A stretch of DNA of 44,610 bases from Bacteroidota bacterium. GTDB taxonomy: Bacteria; Bacteroidota; Bacteroidia; Chitinophagales; Chitinophagaceae. Below, in pieces: positions 16,677 to 23,823 of the stretch. Both the position numbers and the translations under genes were made by a program. The notes under the pieces are model-generated. The model ran no database searches. It had not been told where the DNA came from and was given only the letters and a program-made list of their open reading frames with translations. Where the stretch lies: assembly GCA_029573235.1 (NCBI GenBank), contig JAKQGX010000032.1:1-44610 (forward strand), in the 5' to 3' direction. Position 1 is the first letter of the stretch. Every line of letters starts with the position of its first letter.

Positions 16677-17447
16677 CTATCCGGTCATATCGCGCTTGCT
16701 GGCTTCTTTGGCTTTTTGAAAAAAGTCGGATGCAAAAATAAAGTTGTTTAAACTAGCATCGTTACTGAAGATAATATCCTTGTTGCTGCCCTCCCATTGT
16801 TTCTTTCCGAATTGCATAAATACAATGTGGTCACCACTCTCCATCACGGTATTCATATCGTGGGTATTAATAATGGTGGTCATGCGGTATTCTTCGGTCA
16901 GCTCATTGATGAGTTTATCGATAACCAATGATGTTTGAGGGTCTAATCCGGAGTTGGGTTCATCACAAAATAAATATTTAGGATTTAGCACCAATGCCCG
17001 CGCAAGTGCCACCCGCTTTTTCATCCCTCCACTAATCTCTGAAGGAAATTTTTTATTGGCACCATTCAAATTCACTCTCTCTAACACCTCATCCACTCGT
17101 TTCATTTTTTCGGCATGGGTCTTTTTAGTAAACATATCCAACGGAAACTTCACATTACGCTCTACAGACATACTGTCAAACAACGCAGAGCCTTGAAACA
17201 ACATACCTATTTCCTGACGGATTACTTTGAGTTCATTTTTATCGAGTGTTAAAATATCTTTTCCCTCATATAGTATTTGCCCTGCATCTGGCTTTACCAA
17301 ACCAATCATACATTTCATCAAAACAGTTTTGCCACTACCACTTGCCCCGATAATCAGGTTGTTTTTACCCGGTTCCATTGTAGCGCTCACCCCATCTATC
17401 ACTACTTTGTCGCCAAAGCTTTTACGGATATTTTTCACTTCTATCAT
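16677..17447 (-). CDS. ABC transporter ATP-binding protein, MlaF type
   Basis: 256 residues. Walker A is GASGSGKT (34-41), the ABC signature SGGMKKR lies about 100 residues on, Walker B is YLFCDEPNSGLDP, and the switch histidine is in TIINTHDMN. The NSGLDP variant and overall sequence fit the MlaF/Ttg2A/MkL group, which energises phospholipid transport between the two membranes of Gram-negative cells with MlaE permease and MlaD. Neither permease nor MCE-domain protein is encoded next to it, so the partner genes must be elsewhere. It is divergent from the WYL regulator gene and has its own promoter 5 nt before the ATG. Confidence 0.9.
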   Translation of the reverse strand: MIEVKNIRKSFGDKVVIDGVSATMEPGKNNLIIGASGSGKTVLMKCMIGLVKPDAGQILYEGKDILTLDKNELKVIRQEIGMLFQGSALFDSMSVERNVKFPLDMFTKKTHAEKMKRVDEVLERVNLNGANKKFPSEISGGMKKRVALARALVLNPKYLFCDEPNSGLDPQTSLVIDKLINELTEEYRMTTIINTHDMNTVMESGDHIVFMQFGKKQWEGSNKDIIFSNDASLNNFIFASDFFQKAKEASKRDMTG

Positions 17448-17452
17448 AGGCT

Positions 17453-17482
17453 CAAAAGTAAAGAGGTTTCTTTCAAATCAAA
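17453..17482 (-). promoter_or_regulatory. Promoter of the MlaF-type gene
   Basis: Minus-strand TTTG (17479-17482), an 18-nt spacer and TACTTTTG (17453-17460). The box ends 5 nt before the ATG, so the transcript is likely leaderless. Confidence 0.45.
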
Positions 17483-17571
17483 CATGAAAAAAAACTTAGG
17501 GTTACTGCAACGGAATAAAACGTTGATTCTTTCATTTTACTATTGCCGGACAATACATCCAACAGGGTTAT

Positions 17572-17579
17572 TACATTTG
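17572..17579 (+). promoter_or_regulatory. Candidate -7 box for the WYL regulator
   Basis: TACATTTG fits TAnnTTTG and ends 4 nt before the ATG at 17584, again predicting a leaderless mRNA. No clear -33 element. Confidence 0.4.
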
Positions 17580-17583
17580 AGGA

Positions 17584-18273
17584 ATGAATGGCAACGATAC
17601 AAAACGACTTTCCCGACTAACTGCCATCTTAACGCAGTTGCAAACGAAACGACTTTTGACAGCAACAGCATTGGCAGACAAATTTGAGGTAAGTGTTCGA
17701 ACTATATATCGTGATATCAGAGCATTGGAACATGCAGGAGTTCCCATAATCACAGAAGATGGCAAAGGTTATACGTTAATGGAAGGCTATAAAATTCCTC
17801 CCATTATGTTTTCGGAAAATCAAGCAAATGCGTTGATTTTAGCGGAACAATTGGTTTTGACCACCAAAGACACTTCGTTTATTAAGGATTACACCGAAGC
17901 TATTGAGAAGGTAAAAGCCGTATTGAAGTACAGCTTAAAGGATAAAGTTAATCTACTATCTGAGCGTACCAGATTTGATAGAAATGTAAACCGCGAACGA
18001 AACAGCAACAATCTTTCGAATTTGCAATTGGCACTTACCAATCACATTCTTACCAAAATCGAATACACCAACGAAAAGGGAGAAAAATCTGTGCGTTACA
18101 TCGAACCTTTTGCTTTGCTCAATACAGAAAATTGGTTGCTGGTCGCCTATTGCCGTTTGCGAAAAGAATTTCGCTATTTCCGATTAGACAGAATTCAAAA
18201 AATGGAATTTTTGCAAGAACATTTTGAGCCACATAAAATGACCCTGCAAGAGTTTTTTGACAAGTATCACTAG
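17584..18273 (+). CDS. WYL-domain transcriptional regulator (YafY/DeoR-like)
   Basis: 229 residues. The N-terminal 60 residues form an HTH_11 winged helix (KRLSRLTAILTQLQTKRLLTA, then KFEVSVRTIYRDIRALEHAGVPI). The C-terminal half is a WYL ligand-sensing domain, with ENWLLVAYCRLRKEFRYFRLDRIQKM near residues 180-205 and a closing FDKYH. Such regulators often respond to small ligands or nucleic-acid signals and commonly control adjacent genes. The next two genes, ridA and a YdeI-like gene, are on the same strand, and a TGACA-N6-TGTCA dyad sits over their promoter, making them the natural targets. It also diverges from the MlaF-type gene. Confidence 0.9.
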   Translation: MNGNDTKRLSRLTAILTQLQTKRLLTATALADKFEVSVRTIYRDIRALEHAGVPIITEDGKGYTLMEGYKIPPIMFSENQANALILAEQLVLTTKDTSFIKDYTEAIEKVKAVLKYSLKDKVNLLSERTRFDRNVNRERNSNNLSNLQLALTNHILTKIEYTNEKGEKSVRYIEPFALLNTENWLLVAYCRLRKEFRYFRLDRIQKMEFLQEHFEPHKMTLQEFFDKYH

Positions 18274-18287
18274 TGTTTCCCAACCCC

Positions 18288-18303
18288 TGACATAGAGCTG
18301 TCA
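18288..18303. promoter_or_regulatory. Candidate operator TGACA-N6-TGTCA before ridA
   Basis: A perfect 5-bp dyad with a 6-nt centre lies between the WYL regulator stop and the ridA promoter, where it would cover the -33 position. I did not see the motif in the promoter of the regulator itself. Binding by the adjacent WYL protein is inference. Confidence 0.45.
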
Positions 18304-18314
18304 TTACCCCATTT

Positions 18315-18322
18315 TAGTTTTG
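18315..18322 (+). promoter_or_regulatory. Candidate -7 box for ridA
   Basis: TAGTTTTG fits TAnnTTTG and lies 30 nt before the ridA ATG, directly downstream of the dyad at 18288-18303. Confidence 0.4.
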
Positions 18323-18352
18323 CATTACATTAAAAAATAAAAGTAAAATAAA

Positions 18353-18745
18353 ATGGAAAAAAGAACCATTGACCCTTGGGTTTGGGGTCCACAAACCAAC
18401 TCAGTACAAGCCGTAGAAGTAACCAATGTAAACGGAACACTTTATTGCTCAGGACAAGTAGCCCTCGATGAAAATGGAGTGCCAAGCAGTGCTGATATGC
18501 GTACGCAATTACTGCAAACCGTTAAGAATTTAGAGCAATTAATTCATGAAGCAGGGTACGATTGCAAAAACATCGTTCGGTTGAATATTTACACGACCAA
18601 TATGCAAGAGTTCTTCGCAACTTGTATGGATGTTTATATTCCATTTATTCAGCAAAATGGTATCAAGCAAGCCACTTCAATGATTGAAGTGAAAGGGCTT
18701 TTTGCAACTTTGACAGTAGAATTGGAAGCAACTGTTGTAAAATAA
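18353..18745 (+). CDS. RidA family protein (YjgF/YER057c/UK114)
   Basis: 130 residues, the standard family length. Conserved features are LYCSGQVALDENG near residues 26-38, the DMRTQLLQTVKNLEQLIHEAGYDCKNIVRLNIYTT stretch, and the C-terminal ATSMIEVKGLFATLTVELEATV. The substrate-binding arginine usual in RidA (before the C-terminal strand, in a consensus xRxxVxV) is not present, since the local sequence is KQATSMIEVKGL. It may therefore belong to a non-deaminase RidA subgroup rather than the archetypal 2-aminoacrylate deaminase. It is followed after 2 nt by the YdeI-like gene, so the two are co-transcribed. Confidence 0.88.
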   Translation: MEKRTIDPWVWGPQTNSVQAVEVTNVNGTLYCSGQVALDENGVPSSADMRTQLLQTVKNLEQLIHEAGYDCKNIVRLNIYTTNMQEFFATCMDVYIPFIQQNGIKQATSMIEVKGLFATLTVELEATVVK

Positions 18746-18747
18746 AC

Positions 18748-19320
18748 ATGTCAGAAACCTCAATATTCTATCCAACTAGCCTTACAGCATGGGAAGAATG
18801 GTTATCCAAAAACCATTCTTCTGAAACGGCTGTATGGCTTGTCTTTCATACCAAAGCATCGGGTAAATTTTCACTTTCGTGGCGCGAAGCCGTGGATGTA
18901 GCGCTTTGCTATGGCTGGATTGACAGCAAGAAAATTAAAATAGACCACGAAACGTCGCATCAGTTTTTTAGCAAACGTAAACCCAACAGTACCTGGTCTA
19001 AAATCAACAAAGACAAAGTTCGGCAACTCATTCACCTCGGAAAGATGACGCCAGCAGGATATGAGAGCATAGAAACTGCAAAGGGAAACGGTTCGTGGCA
19101 TATGTTAGACGAAGTAGAAGAACTCATCATTCCAAGTGATTTAGAAAAGGCATTTCAAAAACACAAAGGTTCAAAGGACTATTTTCTAAGTTTAAGCAAG
19201 ACCATTAGAAAGATGATGTTACAATGGATTGTACTAGCCAAACGACCTGAAACAAGGCAAAAACGCATTGAAGGAATTACATTGAATGCCGGGAAACATA
19301 AGAAACCCAAGCCTTTTTGA
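18748..19320 (+). CDS. YdeI/OmpD-associated family protein
   Basis: 190 residues. The N-terminal FYPTSLTAWEEWLSKNHSSETAVWLVF and the VDVALCYGWIDSKKIKID, FSKRKPNSTWSKINKDKV and HKGSKDYFLSLSKTIRKMMLQWIVLAKRPETRQKRIEGI segments are diagnostic of the YdeI/OmpD-associated family, sometimes described as bacteriocin-protection proteins. The biochemical role is unknown; no signal peptide, so cytoplasmic. The basic C-terminus (KHKKPKPF) is typical. It begins 2 nt after the ridA stop and is presumably under the same regulator. Confidence 0.88.
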   Translation: MSETSIFYPTSLTAWEEWLSKNHSSETAVWLVFHTKASGKFSLSWREAVDVALCYGWIDSKKIKIDHETSHQFFSKRKPNSTWSKINKDKVRQLIHLGKMTPAGYESIETAKGNGSWHMLDEVEELIIPSDLEKAFQKHKGSKDYFLSLSKTIRKMMLQWIVLAKRPETRQKRIEGITLNAGKHKKPKPF

Positions 19321-19448
19321 CAAACGATATCGACTATTGAATGAATGAACGAGTGAATAGAGCGAAAAATAATATCCTAAAACAGTGCAGTAGTACTACA
19401 TGGTTCATCACCTTGTTAGTTTGCAATACTATATAACCGTACTATTGG

Positions 19449-22046
19449 CTAAAACTTAAACTGTACACTGCCGAAAACACCAAAGCGTCTGTTCAAGGGT
19501 TCGTGAAGGGCTGCTTTAGGAGATACCCGCCATACGAAATCCACACGTAACACTTGCAAGATGTTGGAAACACCAGTGCCCACTTCAATATAAGGTTGTT
19601 GGTTCAAGGTTCGAAAAGTATATCCTTTATTAAAGTTGAGGGCTTTGTTAGCATCACTCAGGTCTCCATATAATACTTTGGCAGTCCAGAATTGGCGCAT
19701 TTTAAGTTCTTTTAAATAAGGAATGTAGTTAAAAAAGCCACCTCCAAAATTGTGTTCGATGTTGAGCCCTACAAATTGATCGCTGATAAATTCGTAGCTA
19801 TTCATCATATTAAATGCTTGCTTATTGTACACATAGAATTCGTTGCCCGGATGAATCTCCAATAGCGGATAAGGCAATACACCAAAGTATTTTCCACCAA
19901 ATACATTTGCATACATTACACCCGCCGGAGGTAGTGGAATATTATCAGAAACGCTCATGATAATTTTCTTGTATCGATAGCCACCTCCAAAAACGTTTTT
20001 CAAACCAAGTGCTACTCTCATTTCGGCAATGGGGTATTTGGTACCCATACTAAAGCGGTAATAATTGCCTTCTAAAAACTTCTCTTTGTAGGCAAAACGC
20101 AAACGCAGGTTCAACTCGGTATTGATAATATGCCCGGATGGATTGCCATGCTCATCAGCAAAAATGCCCCATGATGGCAAGGGTTGATAGGGCTCAAATT
20201 TCTTTCTTACAAATGCAAACTGATGACTGAACCCATTGTAATATTCTTTAAAAAATTCAGCCCTGTATTCATCTTCAAAGGAAAGCTTCCATGGAATATT
20301 GTCTTTTCTGGCTACGGTATTAAAAATATTATCGGAGCTTACTTCATCATAATAATTAGCCCTTCGATCCACATCGTGTGTGTACGCGCCATATAGGTAC
20401 ATACGAGGACTCCTATCGAGCAGCCACAGTGCAGAACCTTTGTATTTAAAACGATTATCCGCAGTGCCGTAAGCTACATAGCCACTGAGGTAAACGTCTT
20501 TTAAAAATTTAGGAGTGGTGCCTAAGGACAATCGAAAACGTTTTCCTTCTACCACATTGCTGCTGTAGAAATACCAATACGGACCTAACTCTAATGGCCC
20601 GATATCTTTGACACCCGAGGCAAAAAAGCGTATCAAATTTTTATACCGCTTAAAGACGGGCAAGGTCTCCAAGGTATCAATCATTTTATAGATAGCTTTT
20701 TCATTTTCACTGAGCACATCGTGTCGCGCTGCCTCCCAATACGTGTTGGAAGAATGCTGTGCCGTATCGGTGAGTATGACATCGAATTTGTATTGAGGGT
20801 CATTCACCACCGCCGCAACGAGTGCATCATTGAGGAGTATACTTTTAAAAGAAGTAGTTTTTCTCCCTATCAGTCCCGGTAGTTTAGTGCTGTATGTTGG
20901 TGAAAAAGCCACAATAAATTTATCCTTCACCGGAAACCAAGTACTATCTGCCAACGGTGCAAACTCTTTGTACGCATCTACACTTTCTACCCAATTAATA
21001 TTTGCACCTTTTGCCACTTGCATGGAAACCCTTTGTATAGCATATACACTATCTACCACCCAAAAGTCGCCACTGAAGCAGTTTTCGCCACTTCTTCGCG
21101 GGGTGAATTGCACCAAAATAATATTATAGCCATACGCTACTTGCGTATCTTTAATCTTGTATTGATAAAAAAACAACCCTTGATGACTGATGGGGCTTAC
21201 AAAGTCTTTGTCAAAGACGCGGATATAATTGTCGTACAAGTTTAGATTTTGATACATATTGCCCAATACCCTGGTCACGCTTTCATTGTCGAAACCTTTG
21301 GTCTGCACAGCTTTTATAAACTCTCTTTGTCGCTTGGGCTTTCGTTGAAAATAATAATCAGAGATGGTCTCTGTAAGATAAAAGGGTAGAAAAGGTTTTC
21401 CGCCTTCGGTGGTGTCTAAGTTTTCATAAATAAAACTAAGCTTGCGCATATAGGGCACGGGCAATCGTTCAAACTGCGACTTGGAAAGTTGTTGTAAGTC
21501 CACCTCCAGTTTGTTATACACTTCGCATTTATAATTATCAATACGGTTGGGGTCGTTATCCGGTTTGTGTCGTAAGATATTTTTAAACAAAATGACTGCC
21601 GGGTCTTCGCCCGGGCGTAGCACAAATTCTTCTAACTGATTTTCCGTGCGGGTCAATTCTATATAAAGTTCATAATGGTATTTGTCTTTTTTTAAAATCT
21701 TCTGTTGAACATCATAGCCTATAGCCTTTATTGACAGCGTATCAGAAGGTAGTTGTGGTAAGGAAATTGAAAACACACCATCTAATGCTGCGGATGTTCC
21801 CACCGCAGTGCCTTCAAAATAAAGGATGGCAAAGGGAATACCTTCATTGGTACGTTTATCAATAACGACACCTCCAATTTCATACTCTTTTTTCTGTTGA
21901 ATGGTATCATCAGGGAGTATGGGAGCTGTTTGATGAAGACTATTTGTTGCCGGCATCTGTTGGGGCAAGGTATCAACCCCTTGCGCTACAGCACTACCTA
22001 AGATAGAGTTGAGTATGACTATTAATAAGACAATTCGTTGAAGCAT
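19449..22046 (-). CDS. DUF5686 outer-membrane protein with carboxypeptidase-regulatory-like N-terminal domain
   Basis: 865 residues. A signal peptide (MLQRIVLLIVILNSILGSAVAQ) is followed by a CarboxypepD_reg-like/plug-preceding domain (YEIGGVVIDKRTNEGIPFAILYFEGTAVGTSA). A long DUF5686 region follows, and the remainder has alternating aromatic/hydrophobic strands (LNLRLRFAYKEKFLEGNYYRFSMG and similar) ending in FGSVQFKF, with the terminal Phe expected of an outer-membrane beta-barrel. The family is restricted mainly to Bacteroidota and its function is not established. It is presumably inserted by BAM. About 128 nt separate it from the convergent YdeI-like gene. Confidence 0.88.
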   Translation of the reverse strand: MLQRIVLLIVILNSILGSAVAQGVDTLPQQMPATNSLHQTAPILPDDTIQQKKEYEIGGVVIDKRTNEGIPFAILYFEGTAVGTSAALDGVFSISLPQLPSDTLSIKAIGYDVQQKILKKDKYHYELYIELTRTENQLEEFVLRPGEDPAVILFKNILRHKPDNDPNRIDNYKCEVYNKLEVDLQQLSKSQFERLPVPYMRKLSFIYENLDTTEGGKPFLPFYLTETISDYYFQRKPKRQREFIKAVQTKGFDNESVTRVLGNMYQNLNLYDNYIRVFDKDFVSPISHQGLFFYQYKIKDTQVAYGYNIILVQFTPRRSGENCFSGDFWVVDSVYAIQRVSMQVAKGANINWVESVDAYKEFAPLADSTWFPVKDKFIVAFSPTYSTKLPGLIGRKTTSFKSILLNDALVAAVVNDPQYKFDVILTDTAQHSSNTYWEAARHDVLSENEKAIYKMIDTLETLPVFKRYKNLIRFFASGVKDIGPLELGPYWYFYSSNVVEGKRFRLSLGTTPKFLKDVYLSGYVAYGTADNRFKYKGSALWLLDRSPRMYLYGAYTHDVDRRANYYDEVSSDNIFNTVARKDNIPWKLSFEDEYRAEFFKEYYNGFSHQFAFVRKKFEPYQPLPSWGIFADEHGNPSGHIINTELNLRLRFAYKEKFLEGNYYRFSMGTKYPIAEMRVALGLKNVFGGGYRYKKIIMSVSDNIPLPPAGVMYANVFGGKYFGVLPYPLLEIHPGNEFYVYNKQAFNMMNSYEFISDQFVGLNIEHNFGGGFFNYIPYLKELKMRQFWTAKVLYGDLSDANKALNFNKGYTFRTLNQQPYIEVGTGVSNILQVLRVDFVWRVSPKAALHEPLNRRFGVFGSVQFKF

Positions 22047-22170
22047 AAATCAGCGATGCACAAAATACTACAAGAAACGAAAGCATTAACCATACCGATT
22101 CAATTTTTCATTTCATCCATACAGCGAAAAAAACTAGATGAATTAGAAAGAAGCTATCCCAGACAAAATG

Positions 22171-22503
22171 CTACAAACCGAAATACGTCAACATGCATTC
22201 TTGCAGTAGTTGCTCTTGCGATTGCATTCCTACAGCCGGCACCGGTTGTATATTTTCAAAATGTGGCCAACCATCTTCGTCTTTATGTGTGAATTGAAAA
22301 TAGCCTTTTGTGCTTAACAAAGTGCATACAGCAAGATGCATCAGGTCTTGCTTTTGCTCTTTGCTCCAAGTTTTTCTTTTAGGTGGAATGCCCAGCTCAT
22401 TTACTCCTATCAAAAACAAAATCCCTTCCATATCTGGCACCTTTCCGAAACGCTCTTTTAGCATATCTTCTAAAGCCTTCCAACGATCATTAAAATATTC
22501 CAT
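22171..22503 (-). CDS. Conserved hypothetical protein, Bacteroidota-type
   Basis: 110 residues without signal peptide or membrane helix. The pattern MEYFNDRWKALEDMLKERFGKVPDMEG, then ILFLIGVNELG, QKQDLMHLAVCTLLSTKGYF and DGWPHFENIQPVP is one I recognise from small uncharacterised proteins across Bacteroidota. The function is unknown. The body is probably alpha-helical. It has a TAACTTTG box upstream and is divergent from the following hydrolase gene. Confidence 0.75.
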   Translation of the reverse strand: MEYFNDRWKALEDMLKERFGKVPDMEGILFLIGVNELGIPPKRKTWSKEQKQDLMHLAVCTLLSTKGYFQFTHKDEDGWPHFENIQPVPAVGMQSQEQLLQECMLTYFGL

Positions 22504-22545
22504 TTGTAAAAATTTTGGAGTGTGCTCCTTTCGCTATTTTGTAGG

Positions 22546-22553
22546 CAAAGTTA
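22546..22553 (-). promoter_or_regulatory. Candidate -7 box for the conserved 110-residue protein
   Basis: Minus-strand TAACTTTG fits TAnnTTTG, 43 nt before the ATG at 22503, within the divergent gap to the plus-strand hydrolase. Confidence 0.35.
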
Positions 22554-22586
22554 TATCTTGCCCGGTAACACCTGCCATAGTCGTTC

Positions 22587-23228
22587 ATGAAAAATATTTA
22601 TTGCATTAGCGGATTGGGCGCTGATGAACGTATTTTCAAACATCTTCATGTGCCGCAAACAACATTCATACACCTGCCCTGGCTTCCCTTCGACAATCAT
22701 GAGACCATGCAAACGTATGCCGCTAAAATGGCGACTCAAATACATGAACAAGAACCTATCCTAATCGGCTTATCCTTTGGCGGCATGTTGGTTTCCGAAA
22801 TCAGCCAACAAATACCTATTCGCAAGGGGTTCTTAATTTCTAGTGCTAAAAACAAAACTGAATTGCCCGATTTAAGCGCCATCATCACCTTTTTGCTGCA
22901 ACATGGTTTGGTGCCTTTTAATTTGTTTAAGATACCTAACCGTGTCTTGTATGAAAAGTTCGGCGCGACTACTGTTGATGAAAAAAAACTATTAACGGAG
23001 ATTCTAAAAGATACACAAAGTGATTATCTACGAGCGGCATTCAAGGTAATCTTGCAATGGAATAGTACATCTATACCACAACACTGTATTCATATTCACG
23101 GTACGCACGACCGCATCATCGACCCTACTTATGTACATCCAAATTATTGGATACAAGATGGCAGCCACATGATGATTTGGAATCGTTCAAAAGAAATAGC
23201 CGATATTATAAACGACCATATATACTAA
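22587..23228 (+). CDS. Alpha/beta hydrolase-like protein
   Basis: 213 residues, compact for the fold. It opens with IYCISGLGADERIFKHL, where a normal HG oxyanion motif is replaced by SGLGAD, and carries the nucleophile elbow GLSFGG (Ser63), an acid in IHGTHDRIID and a histidine in DGSHMMIWNRS. Members are usually annotated as hypothetical hydrolases of this small subfamily; the substrate is unknown. No signal peptide, so cytoplasmic. It is convergent with the RRM gene with 54 nt between stops. Confidence 0.82.
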   Translation: MKNIYCISGLGADERIFKHLHVPQTTFIHLPWLPFDNHETMQTYAAKMATQIHEQEPILIGLSFGGMLVSEISQQIPIRKGFLISSAKNKTELPDLSAIITFLLQHGLVPFNLFKIPNRVLYEKFGATTVDEKKLLTEILKDTQSDYLRAAFKVILQWNSTSIPQHCIHIHGTHDRIIDPTYVHPNYWIQDGSHMMIWNRSKEIADIINDHIY

Positions 23229-23282
23229 CAGAATTGGCTACAATAACCAGAATTCATTAGAACTTTTATTTGCTGTATCACC

Positions 23283-23705
23283 CTAAGCGTTATAGCTCAA
23301 ATCGTTGTTGAAGTCCTTGTCGGATTCCCAAGAATCCAAAGATGAATTATCGGTGTTGAAGGAAGTATTGTCTTTGCGATTCGAATAATCCCTACGTTGT
23401 TGGTACGACTTATTGCCACCATCACGCTTTTGATAGGATTGTTGTTGCTGACTGTTTCCATTGCGATTATTTTTCGCTTCTCTTACGTTGATAATATTGC
23501 CCAATAAATAAGACATATCCAGGTTATCAATGGCATCCATAGCTTGTTCGCTGTCTTCCATTTCTACAAAGCCGAATCCTTTGGAAAATCCTGTTTCTTT
23601 GTCGATAATAATTTTATAAGACTTAATGGCTCCAAAAACAGAAAAGGCTTTTGCTAATTCTTGTTCTGTCGTTTCTTGACTCAGGTTGCTAACATATAGG
23701 TTCAT
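23283..23705 (-). CDS. RRM-type RNA-binding protein with Gln/Asn-rich tail
   Basis: 140 residues. One RNA recognition motif spans about residues 1-80, with RNP2 LYVSNL (3-8) and RNP1 KGFGFVEM (42-49). After it comes a low-complexity tail rich in Gln, Asn, Ser, Lys and Arg (QQQQSYQKRDGGNKSYQQRR region), then an acidic end. Small RRM proteins are the main sequence-specific RNA binders in Bacteroidota, which generally lack Hfq; those studied in Bacteroides (RbpA/RbpB) influence polysaccharide gene expression. Here it probably binds single-stranded RNA in the cytoplasm. It sits 118 nt downstream of porU2, but the spacing suggests its own promoter. Confidence 0.92.
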   Translation of the reverse strand: MNLYVSNLSQETTEQELAKAFSVFGAIKSYKIIIDKETGFSKGFGFVEMEDSEQAMDAIDNLDMSYLLGNIINVREAKNNRNGNSQQQQSYQKRDGGNKSYQQRRDYSNRKDNTSFNTDNSSLDSWESDKDFNNDLSYNA

Positions 23706-23823
23706 ATATCGGTACTGTTATTTGCTTATTAACAATTGAGTGGTAAAGTAAATCTAACTGTATTGAATTACTTAACTATAAAAATTTGATTAAAAGTAAT
23801 TACTGCGACTTAGTATTCCAAAA

